From: Chlamydiota bacterium
Lineage (GTDB): Bacteria > Chlamydiota > Chlamydiia > Chlamydiales > Waddliaceae
Assembly: GCA_011065005.1 (NCBI GenBank)
Contig: JAAKFP010000194.1
Coordinates: 1 to 5,299 of the forward strand
Length of the DNA stretch: 5,299 nt
Direction of reading: 5' to 3'
How positions within the stretch are numbered: position 1 is the stretch's first letter; each line of letters starts with the position of its first letter. Position numbers and translations under genes: made by a program. This document shows, one piece after another, positions 1-5,299 of the stretch. The notes under the pieces are model-generated. The model saw only the letters and a program-made list of their open reading frames with translations. It did not search any database and was not told the DNA's origin.

Positions 1-4
1 TCTC

Positions 5-84
5 TTGGCCCATAACCGCTTACAATGGAGGGCCCCTTCACCGTATGGGAATGTGACCCTCCATTGTAAGCAGTTATGAACCAA
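5..84 (-). repeat. Long inverted repeat (28-bp arms, 24-nt loop)
   Basis: Arms 5-32 and 57-84 are reverse complements at 25 of 28 positions, separated by 24 nt. The three mismatched pairs (9/80, 10/79, 17/72) are all C on the left and A on the right. In RNA made from the minus strand they become G-U wobbles, so that transcript could pair along the whole arm. A further 4-bp stem (38-41 with 53-56) can stack on top. No T-run follows on either strand, so it is not a canonical terminator. It may be a dispersed palindromic element or a transposon end; the family is not recognised. Confidence 0.75.
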
Positions 85-251
85 AATCTTGCACTTATAG
101 ATCATTTTCAACTGCGTTTTCTAGGTTTAACTATTTCATAAAAAAAACTTCGCGTTTTCTTCGCGGTCATTAAGCGGGGGTATGAACTGTTACCAATTTA
201 TATTTTTGGTGTGAATAGCTGCTGATAGCGTTTCTCTTCTGATATCGATAC
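85..251. other. Non-coding spacer beyond the orphan gene
   Basis: Together with the flanking repeat and terminator this makes the 313-base gene-free left edge. Frames that are open at position 1 close quickly (for example stops at 13 and 76 on the plus strand), and no start with a ribosome binding site was seen. The only structure noticed is the TTCGCG-type repeat at 148-174 and a short motif at 223-238 that recurs at 1513-1528. No tRNA-like fold was recognised. Confidence 0.5.
148..174 (+). repeat. TTCGCG-type dispersed repeat, copy 1
   Basis: This stretch matches the right arm of the palindromic repeat at the other end of the window (about 5108-5131). Both read TTCGCG, a 2-4 base variable segment, then CTTCGCGG followed by TNATAAGC or a close variant. 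Both are also preceded by an A-rich run and CTTCGC. Two related copies about 5 kb apart, both outside genes, indicate a dispersed intergenic repeat family. Only a 4-bp stem is possible in this copy, so it looks like a half-element. Confidence 0.55.
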
Positions 252-286
252 AAAAAATGCGTGATCATCAAGTAGATGACCACGCA
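252..286 (-). terminator. Rho-independent terminator of the minus-strand orphan gene
   Basis: Arms 258-269 and 275-286 form a 12-bp stem with a 5-nt loop. The only non-Watson-Crick pair (264/280) is A-C on the plus strand but G-U in minus-strand RNA. The stem is followed in the minus direction by six T residues (complement of A252-A257). It begins 27 nt past the stop codon at 314-316, as expected for an intrinsic terminator of that gene. Confidence 0.88.
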
Positions 287-313
287 AATTTCATTGAAAA
301 TAGAAAAAGATGT

Positions 314-1474
314 TTAAGATACTTTATCTATATATAGTTTTTGAATAACAGATTTCCTGTCTTCAGCAACTTCTCGATCCTTTATTAGACCCGCAAGGAC
401 TCCCTCAGCCGCACGCAAATCGTTCTTGGCTTTTACGATTTCAGCAGTTACTTTCTCAATTCCCTTGGTATATTCTTCTCTAGTTTGGGTTTCCAAATCT
501 GCTTTTTTATCCTTTTTCTTATCCTCTACCTCTAACTTCAAGTCGGCTTTACTGTGAGTTTTTCGGAGACCTTTATCAGCAGCGGTTGTTACATCGGTCA
601 GACTTCCAGTACGTTCCCTCTCAATGCCTTTCTTAATTTCTTTCTCTTTAACCTTTTCTGTTACAACATCAAAAAGACTTTGCACGAGGTTTACCTTCGA
701 TTTTTTTCCACTCTCATCTGATATCTCAATAGTAAAGATATTTTCCCTTCCCTTGAGAACTGCGTCTGCGCTTTCTCTGAAAGTTTTTACCTTCTTATGT
801 GGAGAGGTTAAGTTCCCCTCTTCAGATGCAGCGTTAACCCTGTCTTTGCTTTTTTCTCTAGTGTCTTCTTCTTCAATTTGTTTCAGGCGTGTAAGCATGT
901 TAGCAAAACTAACATCTTTCTCTCTACATTTGTTTACATTGCCTTCCTCGATTTTGATCTTTCCTTTTAGATCTGCAGACTTGGTCTCTAGTTCGCTTTT
1001 CTTCCCTGGAGCATTTTTGAGCTCCGTCAAGTGATTGGTCAATTCAAGAAAGAGCTTTTCATTGCTGATTCGACCCAGGAATGTGTTTTGGAATCCTTTC
1101 CAAATGGAGTCAACAAGTTTTGCGATCCAAATAAAGGGTAACTTGTACCAAGAATCCTCAGTTGCTTTAGGTGCTTCTCCTTCTTTCTCGGGTGCTTTAA
1201 ATGCTGCTATTTTTGTCTTGAGAGTGTCGTTAAGTTCTGTAATACGCTCAGCAGAAATTTTGCCGGCGGGACCCTTCTCCGGATCCCAGTTTGACAATGT
1301 TGCATTTTTCATCGCAATAAATGCTTCATAGTAGGTTTTACGTTCCTTCTCAGGAATTGCTTCTCTGAGAAAATCCCGAGTTAATTCCTTTTCCTCAACT
1401 GGCTTTCCTTTCTTACCAGATTCAGGAGTAAAGGGCATCACTAAGTCTTTATATTGTTGAATGGCAAGAGTCAT
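314..1474 (-). CDS. Hypothetical charged coiled-coil protein, 386 aa
   Basis: The protein belongs to no family I can recognise. It is extremely rich in Lys and Glu, with a single Cys (183). Residues 1-100 are polar and helix-prone. Residues 109-134 form the only strongly hydrophobic patch (four Trp and several Phe), which reads as an amphipathic helix rather than a clean membrane span. Residues 138-205 and 325-380 show long charged helices typical of coiled coils, and 205-325 is hydrophilic and probably flexible. There is no signal peptide. The ATG at 1474 is preceded by GATGAGG (1483-1489) with 8 nt spacing, which fixes the start. A candidate promoter and a strong terminator frame it as a single-gene unit. 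A secreted effector or a structural/scaffold protein are both possible; neither is shown. The intact frame and dedicated signals argue that the gene is real. Confidence 0.85.
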   Translation of the reverse strand: MTLAIQQYKDLVMPFTPESGKKGKPVEEKELTRDFLREAIPEKERKTYYEAFIAMKNATLSNWDPEKGPAGKISAERITELNDTLKTKIAAFKAPEKEGEAPKATEDSWYKLPFIWIAKLVDSIWKGFQNTFLGRISNEKLFLELTNHLTELKNAPGKKSELETKSADLKGKIKIEEGNVNKCREKDVSFANMLTRLKQIEEEDTREKSKDRVNAASEEGNLTSPHKKVKTFRESADAVLKGRENIFTIEISDESGKKSKVNLVQSLFDVVTEKVKEKEIKKGIERERTGSLTDVTTAADKGLRKTHSKADLKLEVEDKKKDKKADLETQTREEYTKGIEKVTAEIVKAKNDLRAAEGVLAGLIKDREVAEDRKSVIQKLYIDKVS

Positions 1475-1482
1475 AATTTAAA

Positions 1483-1489
1483 CCTCATC
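1483..1489 (-). promoter_or_regulatory. Shine-Dalgarno site of the minus-strand orphan gene
   Basis: On the minus strand GATGAGG lies 8 nt before the ATG at 1474-1472. The GAGG core and spacing are near ideal and support this start over downstream ATGs. Confidence 0.75.
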
Positions 1490-1514
1490 TGTAAAAATGT
1501 TAAATAAAGTATTG

Positions 1515-1546
1515 ATAGCGTTCCTCTTACGGCGAGAGGTTGCTAT
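1515..1546 (-). promoter_or_regulatory. Hairpin in the 5' leader of the orphan gene
   Basis: Two stacked 5-bp stems are visible (1515-1519 with 1542-1546, and 1523-1527 with 1535-1539), separated by a 3/2-nt internal loop and closed by a 7-nt loop. It lies between the candidate promoter and the ribosome binding site, so it would sit in the untranslated leader of the minus-strand gene. The run TTTTA just after it on the plus strand is too weak to call a terminator. A role in mRNA stability or translation control is only a possibility. Confidence 0.4.
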
Positions 1547-1572
1547 TTTAGCTTTTCATCTATAACCTGACC

Positions 1573-1599
1573 ATAATACGAAAAATAAAAAAATGTCAA
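1573..1599 (-). promoter_or_regulatory. Candidate sigma-70 promoter for the orphan gene
   Basis: On the minus strand a perfect TTGACA (1599-1594) is followed by an AT-rich spacer of 15 nt and TATTAT (1578-1573). A 15-nt spacer is short; TATGGT (1575-1570) at 18 nt is an alternative -10. Transcription would start near 1566, giving a leader of about 90 nt that includes the hairpin at 1515-1546. Confidence 0.55.
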
Positions 1600-1646
1600 A
1601 CAGGATAAACAAATATCAAGAAAAAAAAATTTTTCCGCTTTTTTGT

Positions 1647-1664
1647 GGCTTTGTTGCATAAATC
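1647..1664 (+). mobile_element. IS5/IS903-like terminal inverted repeat remnant
   Basis: The 18 bases GGCTTTGTTGCATAAATC closely match, from memory, the terminal inverted repeat of IS903-group (IS5 family) elements, with apparently one difference. The element would extend to the right, but no transposase fragment and no facing second end were found. It is best read as a solo end left by decay or imprecise excision. The family assignment rests on this short motif only. Confidence 0.45.
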
Positions 1665-1676
1665 GCAATCAACATA

Positions 1677-1836
1677 AACCACAGAAAACGAATACTTTAC
1701 CACAGAGGACACAGAAAATAATAAAATATGTCAATTCCTTCTGAGAATAACTTCCCAAATGAATTTATACTCAATTAAGTTGAGGATAGCTTTTTTTTCT
1801 AACTCTCCGTGATCTCGGTGTTCTCTGTGGTGAAAA
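1677..1836. repeat. CCACAGAGGACACAG-type repeat pair in opposite orientation
   Basis: ACCACAGAGGACA at 1699-1711 is matched in inverse orientation by 1819-1831 (12 of 13). A shorter relative, AACCACAGAAAA, lies at 1677-1688. The right copy continues as CTCCGTGATCTCGGTGTTCT (1805-1824) before CTGTGG. Motifs of the type 'CTCCGTG...TTCTCTGTGGTGAAAA' are familiar as dispersed intergenic repeats in many unrelated bacteria. The AT-rich centre (about 1719-1800) carries no coding signal. The whole may be a small non-autonomous element with degenerate inverted ends. Confidence 0.55.
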
Positions 1837-1840
1837 CCCC

Positions 1841-1897
1841 TATCCTCTCCCCCCCCTTAGAAAATCGATCTTGAAAAAAAGGGGGTAAAGAGGGATA
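1841..1897 (+). repeat. C-run/G-run palindrome directly upstream of acs
   Basis: TATCC, TCT and seven bases of CCCCCTT on the left (1841-1858) pair with AAGGGGG, AGA and GGATA on the right (1879-1897). There is one bulged G and one 3/3 internal loop, giving about 15 bp around a 20-nt loop. C-run/G-run palindromes of this type occur as dispersed intergenic elements in several bacterial groups. Its right arm overlaps the candidate acs promoter, so it may influence acs expression. Confidence 0.55.
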
Positions 1898-1899
1898 AA
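1871..1899 (+). promoter_or_regulatory. Candidate promoter of the acs-ribD unit
   Basis: TTGAAA (1871-1876) and GATAAA (1894-1899) are separated by 17 nt. Transcription would start near 1906, almost on the first possible ATG (1908) and 38 nt before the ATG at 1944. The -10 match is only moderate and the site lies in repeat DNA, so this is tentative. Confidence 0.35.
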
Positions 1900-1907
1900 A
1901 ATAAGAA

Positions 1908-3932
1908 ATGAATTATCGTGAACGAGTTAAGAAGGGTATAGCTATGCATGAACCAGATTCCTCATCTGTAATGAATTTAATGACGGAAGAGCGCAAGTTT
2001 CCCCCACCTAAGTGGATATCTGAGAAAGCGCATATTCGAACACCATCTCAATATGAGGAGATGTACCGCCAATCTGTGGAAGAGCCGGAGGTTTTCTGGT
2101 TAGAGCAGTCGGAAAGTTTACATTGGTTCCAAAAGCCGACTGTAGCACGGAAATATGTATGGAACAGTAAGGCTCGTGAAATTCACCATACCTGGTTTGA
2201 GGATGGACAGTTGAATGTTGCGTATAATTGTTTAGACCGTCATGTCCAGACCAAGCTAAGGACAAAACCAGCCATTATCTGGCAAGGAGATTCAAATGAA
2301 GAGCAGGCTGTATTAACTTTTGAGGAGCTTCATTACAACGTCTGCCGTTTTGCCAATGTGTTGAAAGGTCATGGGGTACAGAAAGGTGATCGTGTATGCA
2401 TCTATATGCCAATGATTCCGGAGCTTGCCATTGCGATGTTAGCGTGTGCGCGTATTGGTGCGATCCATTCTATTGTCTTTGGAGGGTTTAGTGCGGAATC
2501 CTTAAACCATCGTATTAACGACTCCGCCTGTAAGGTCTTGGTCACTTCGAATGTGTCGGTACGTGGCGGCAAGCATATTCCTCTTAAGGAGATTGCTGAT
2601 AAAGCTTTGGAAAGTTGTCCTTCGATTGAGAAGGTTGTCGTCGTAAAGCGTACTGACGACCCTTGTTCCATGCAGGAAGGGAGAGACGTTTGGTGGCATG
2701 AGGAGATATCTAGGAGCGCAGAAAATTGTCATGCAGAACCGATGAATGCTGAGGATCCACTTTTCATTCTATACACCTCTGGATCTACGGGCAAACCAAA
2801 AGGTGTCGTTCACACACAGGCGGGGTATTTGTTGCATACTGCGCTTACACATAAGTACATTTTTGATATTAACCATGATGACGTCTATTGGTGTACAGCA
2901 GACATTGGATGGGTGACAGGGCATAGTTATATTGTTTATGGTCCCTTGGCCAACGGAACAACGACTTTGATGTTTGAGGGGGTGCCCACCTATCCTGATG
3001 CTGGAAGATTTTGGCAGATTGTGGACAAGTTTCATGTAAATGTCTTCTACACAGCACCTACAGCAATCCGTGCCCTTATAGCTATGGGAGAAAAATTTCC
3101 AAAACAATATAAACTCGATTCTTTACGTATTCTTGGAACTGTAGGCGAACCCATTAATCCAGAATCATGGATATGGTACCACCAGTTGATTGGCAAGGAG
3201 CGCTGCCCTATCGTGGATACTTGGTGGCAGACCGAAACCGGTGGGATCTTGATTTCTCCGTTGCCTGGCTGCCATACCTTAAAGCCTGGAAGTGTCTCTC
3301 GGCCATTTTTTGGGGTTGAACCGGTTGTACTTAGAGATGACGGCACAGAATGTAAAAGGAATGAAGGTGGAAGTTTATGCATCAAAAAGCCGTGGCCGGG
3401 AATGATGCGTACCATGTGGGGAGATCATGAACGTTTCATAGATACCTATTTTAGCACATTTGACGATGTGTACTTCACAGGAGATGGTTGTCGTATCGAT
3501 GAGGATGGCGACTACTGGCTCCTGGGTCGCATTGATGATGTTGTCAATATTTCGGGCCATCGTATTGGAACAGCAGAGGTAGAGAGCGCTCTTGTTAGTC
3601 ACGAGTCCGTGGCTGAAGCTGCTGTTGTCCCTGTACCCCATGACATAAAAGGGCAAGGTTTGTATGCCTATGTGACGCTGATGGATACTTTCAAAGGTAA
3701 TGAGACGTTGTCAAAGGAACTTGCCATACATGTTCGAAAGGAAATTGGTCCGATTGCTGTTCCTGATGAGATCCATTTTGCCAAAGCGCTTCCTAAAACT
3801 CGTTCTGGAAAAATCATGCGTCGTATCTTGCGAAAGATTGCCATAAAGGATTTAGACAATCTCGGCGATATCAGCACTCTTGCTGACTCGCATGTTATTG
3901 AGGAACTTGTGAATGACCGAACATCTCGATGA
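1908..3932 (+). CDS. acs: Acetyl-CoA synthetase (AMP-forming acetate-CoA ligase)
   Basis: Cytosolic enzyme that activates acetate to acetyl-AMP with ATP and then to acetyl-CoA, feeding acetate into central metabolism and lipid synthesis. The sequence aligns along its whole length with enterobacterial Acs, with a constant offset of 26 residues. Visible motifs are the CoA-binding SVRGGK (217-222), the ATP loop YTSGSTGKPKG (289-299), acetate-pocket residues V336, T337, V412 and W440 (in DTWWQTETGG), hinge D543 and catalytic K635 in PKTRSGKIMRR. That lysine is the one acetylated for control in other bacteria. The protein is 674 aa, about 22 more than the E. coli enzyme, all at the N-terminus. The ATG at 1944 (residue 13) has a better ribosome binding site (AAGAAGGG, 7 nt spacing) and may be the true start. 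It overlaps ribD by 20 bases. The enzyme call is near certain; the start is not. Confidence 0.97.
   Translation: MNYRERVKKGIAMHEPDSSSVMNLMTEERKFPPPKWISEKAHIRTPSQYEEMYRQSVEEPEVFWLEQSESLHWFQKPTVARKYVWNSKAREIHHTWFEDGQLNVAYNCLDRHVQTKLRTKPAIIWQGDSNEEQAVLTFEELHYNVCRFANVLKGHGVQKGDRVCIYMPMIPELAIAMLACARIGAIHSIVFGGFSAESLNHRINDSACKVLVTSNVSVRGGKHIPLKEIADKALESCPSIEKVVVVKRTDDPCSMQEGRDVWWHEEISRSAENCHAEPMNAEDPLFILYTSGSTGKPKGVVHTQAGYLLHTALTHKYIFDINHDDVYWCTADIGWVTGHSYIVYGPLANGTTTLMFEGVPTYPDAGRFWQIVDKFHVNVFYTAPTAIRALIAMGEKFPKQYKLDSLRILGTVGEPINPESWIWYHQLIGKERCPIVDTWWQTETGGILISPLPGCHTLKPGSVSRPFFGVEPVVLRDDGTECKRNEGGSLCIKKPWPGMMRTMWGDHERFIDTYFSTFDDVYFTGDGCRIDEDGDYWLLGRIDDVVNISGHRIGTAEVESALVSHESVAEAAVVPVPHDIKGQGLYAYVTLMDTFKGNETLSKELAIHVRKEIGPIAVPDEIHFAKALPKTRSGKIMRRILRKIAIKDLDNLGDISTLADSHVIEELVNDRTSR
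1929..1946 (+). promoter_or_regulatory. Shine-Dalgarno site and alternative start of acs
   Basis: AAGAAGGG (1929-1936) lies 7 nt before an in-frame ATG at 1944, a stronger signal than anything before the ATG at 1908, where the nearest GAGGG is about 13 nt away. Starting at 1944 shortens the protein to 662 aa, closer to the usual Acs length. Confidence 0.5.
3900..3903 (+). promoter_or_regulatory. Shine-Dalgarno site of ribD inside acs
   Basis: GAGG lies 9 nt before the ribD ATG at 3913, within the last codons of acs. This supports the ribD start and fits translational coupling across the 20-base overlap. Confidence 0.7.
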
Positions 3933-5037
3933 TCATACGTTTATGTGTCGAGCCATAGATCTTGGGGAGCTGGGTCGAGTAACGGCCCCTCCAAATCCTT
4001 GGGTCGGATGTATCGTTGTGAAAGAGGGAAAAGTTGTTGGCGAAGGGTTTCACGAGGCACCTGGAAAGCCACATGCAGAGATCAATGCTTTGCAACAGGC
4101 GGGTGATGGTGCTGAAGGTGCTACTCTTTATGTCACGCTGGAGCCTTGCATTCACCATGGGCGAACGCCTCCCTGTGTTGATGCACTTCTTCAATCTAAG
4201 GTTTCTCGTGTTGTCATTGGTATAGAAGATCCAGACGGAAATGTTAGAGGGCAAGGAATTGCCAAACTTAGAGAAGCAGGACTAGAGGTAGACGTTGGAG
4301 TTGCTGCGGAGAAAGTTCTCGAATCACTTATCCCCTACTCATATCAGCGTAAGACGGGAAAGTCCTATTGTTTAGCAAAGGCAGCGGTAAGTATCGATGG
4401 ACGAATTGCTGCAGCAGACGGAACCTCGCAATGGATCACCTGCACAGAAGCGCGTGCGGATGCACATCAACTGCGAGCGGAATCTCAAGCGATTCTTATT
4501 GGATCAAGGACTGCCGTTATTGATAAACCCAAATTAACGGTACGCGATGCCCCGGAAATGCCCAGAGTGCAACCTCTTCGGGTTGTTCTTGATCCGTCGG
4601 GATCACTACGCCCCCCTTCCCCTCTTCTGGACCTTTCTTTAGCCCCTACCCTAATCGCAACCACTGATCAATGCCCTCACGAGATACAAGAGCTCTGGAC
4701 TGATACTGGTGTCGAGGTTTGCCTCTTTTCCCCCTCTAAACATGGGTATGGAATAGACATTGAAGAGGTTCTTCAATTTCTTGCCTCCAGAGGTGTCCTA
4801 CAAGTCCTCGTAGAAGGAGGTGCTAAATTGCTAAGCCATTTAACGGAAGAAGCCCTAATCAATCGACTCGTCCTCTATGTTGGCCCACGTATTCTAGGAA
4901 AGAATGGCCTCCCTTTGTTTTCTGAGCTCTCCTATTCCTCCATCAGCGAAGCTCCTCAGCTACATCTCCTCAGCTCTAAACAAATTGGTGATTCTGTTCG
5001 TTTGGATTACGTGGTAAGCGTTCAGCCCTCGACTTAA
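3913..5037 (+). CDS. ribD: Bifunctional riboflavin deaminase/reductase RibD
   Basis: Catalyses two successive steps of riboflavin synthesis in the cytosol: deamination of the diaminopyrimidine made from GTP, then NADPH-dependent reduction of the ribosyl side chain. The N-terminal deaminase domain (about 5-145) shows PNPWVGC (27-33), zinc ligands H54, C79 and C88 in the HAE and PCIHHGRTPPC motifs, and the catalytic proton-shuttle E56. The usual PCSHHGR reads PCIHHGR here. The reductase domain (about 150-370) shows KAAVSIDGRIA (156-166), SQWIT (172-176), KLTVR (207-211) and VEGGAKL (300-306). The length of 374 aa is normal for full two-domain RibD. Its start overlaps the acs end by 20 bases with its own ribosome binding site, so the two are one operon. 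No other rib gene is in view and no FMN riboswitch precedes it. A palindromic repeat begins at its stop codon. Confidence 0.97.
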   Translation: MTEHLDDHTFMCRAIDLGELGRVTAPPNPWVGCIVVKEGKVVGEGFHEAPGKPHAEINALQQAGDGAEGATLYVTLEPCIHHGRTPPCVDALLQSKVSRVVIGIEDPDGNVRGQGIAKLREAGLEVDVGVAAEKVLESLIPYSYQRKTGKSYCLAKAAVSIDGRIAAADGTSQWITCTEARADAHQLRAESQAILIGSRTAVIDKPKLTVRDAPEMPRVQPLRVVLDPSGSLRPPSPLLDLSLAPTLIATTDQCPHEIQELWTDTGVEVCLFSPSKHGYGIDIEEVLQFLASRGVLQVLVEGGAKLLSHLTEEALINRLVLYVGPRILGKNGLPLFSELSYSSISEAPQLHLLSSKQIGDSVRLDYVVSVQPST

Positions 5038-5129
5038 TAATCGCGAAGATCGCGAAGGAAGCGAAGAATACGCGAAGATTATTCTATTAATAAAAACTTC
5101 GCTCTCTTCGCGATCTTCGCGGTTAATAA
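5034..5129 (+). repeat. Palindromic TTCGCG-type repeat at the ribD 3' end
   Basis: Arms 5034-5066 and 5097-5129 are reverse complements at 29 of 33 positions around a 30-nt centre. In plus-strand RNA two of the four mismatches become G-U pairs. The unit CGCGAAG recurs four times in the left half and centre (5042, 5051, 5060 as a partial GCGAAG, and 5071). The left arm begins at the ribD stop, so insertion at or trimming to the gene end is likely. It can act as a transcript-end hairpin, but no T-run follows, so it is not a classic terminator. Copy 1 of the family is at 148-174. Confidence 0.8.
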
Positions 5130-5145
5130 GCAGAAGTCTCAAGTT

Positions 5146-5299
5146 ATGGTGAGTAGCTCTAAAATTTCTGATATGTCACGGATTTTCACGCCAGAATTAG
5201 ACCCTAATTGGGCTCGTAGATTAGCTTGTTTGTTTTTGAGTGCTTTGGAATTGAAAAACCCTCGCACAGGTCGATCTCGAGTGTTTTTTTTCTTAAATA
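5146..5299 (+). CDS. Possible start of an unidentified gene, cut by the window edge
   Basis: From the ATG at 5146 the frame stays open for 51 codons to the right edge. The peptide starts MVSSSKISDMSRIFTPELDP and goes on through a leucine-rich, Arg/Lys-containing stretch that looks protein-like. No strong ribosome binding site precedes this ATG; a second in-frame ATG (5173) is no better placed. An open frame of this length has a real chance of arising by accident, roughly one in ten. It lies just after the palindromic repeat, on the same strand as ribD. A run of eight T (5284-5291) encodes consecutive Phe near the edge. I do not recognise the family. Confidence 0.4.
   Translation, partial: MVSSSKISDMSRIFTPELDPNWARRLACLFLSALELKNPRTGRSRVFFFLN

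Noticed and set aside
624..1331. Two plus-strand open frames (624-1034 and 1035-1331) opposite the orphan gene
   Set aside because: They are mirror frames of the lysine/glutamate-rich minus-strand gene, giving Ser/Phe/Leu-rich peptides with no ribosome binding site or recognisable motif.
1766..1798. Weak stem (1766-1774 with 1780-1788) followed by T8 on the plus strand, terminator-like
   Set aside because: The stem is short, AT-rich and mismatched, and no plus-strand gene lies upstream. It may be a relic inside the repeat element.
1475..1907. FMN riboswitch or other known leader upstream of the acs-ribD unit
   Set aside because: No conserved riboswitch core was recognised; the region is filled by repeats, and ribD is second in the operon.
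2008..3877. Several minus-strand open frames across acs
   Set aside because: Acs is conserved end to end on the plus strand; the opposite frames show no family features and no ribosome binding sites.
3895..4254. Minus-strand 119-codon frame across the start of ribD and a 63-codon plus frame at 4034-4225
   Set aside because: Both overlap the conserved deaminase domain of ribD in other frames and have no supporting signals.
5034..5129. CRISPR-like array because of repeated CGCGAAG units
   Set aside because: The units are under 10 bases, lack uniform spacers and are part of one palindrome.
4960..5142. Minus-strand 60-codon frame over the ribD end and the palindrome
   Set aside because: Most of it translates the repeat and the antisense of ribD; no ribosome binding site or homology is apparent.

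Overview
The window holds three complete protein genes, probably the start of a fourth, and an unusually dense set of small palindromic and dispersed repeats in the gaps. The DNA is moderately AT-rich and clearly bacterial: Shine-Dalgarno sites, a textbook rho-independent terminator and overlapping genes are all visible. The species cannot be fixed from the sequence. One long, lysine- and glutamate-rich coiled-coil orphan, ordinary metabolic genes, a degenerate insertion-sequence end and several repeat families together resemble genomes of amoeba-associated bacteria such as environmental Chlamydiae, but this is a weak inference.

Layout. Positions 1-313 carry no gene. They hold a long inverted repeat (5-84), one copy of a TTCGCG-type repeat (148-174) and the terminator (252-286) of the next gene. 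Positions 314-1474 on the minus strand encode a 386-residue unrecognised, highly charged protein with its own ribosome binding site, candidate promoter and terminator, so it looks like a single-gene transcription unit. The 433-base divergent gap 1475-1907 contains that promoter, an IS5/IS903-like terminal repeat, a CCACAGAGGACACAG-type repeat in two facing copies, and a C-run/G-run hairpin directly upstream of the next gene.

Positions 1908-3932 on the plus strand encode acetyl-CoA synthetase (Acs). It overlaps by 20 bases with ribD (3913-5037), the bifunctional deaminase/reductase of riboflavin synthesis. The two are almost certainly co-transcribed and translationally coupled, although acetate activation and flavin synthesis have no direct pathway link. 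A 96-base palindromic repeat begins at the ribD stop codon and belongs to the same family as the copy at 148-174. From 5146 an open frame runs off the right edge and may be the start of another gene.

No new multi-gene system is evident. The points most worth following are the orphan coiled-coil protein, the inverted repeat at 5-84 whose mismatches would all become G-U pairs in minus-strand RNA, and the stacking of unrelated repeat types between the divergent genes.
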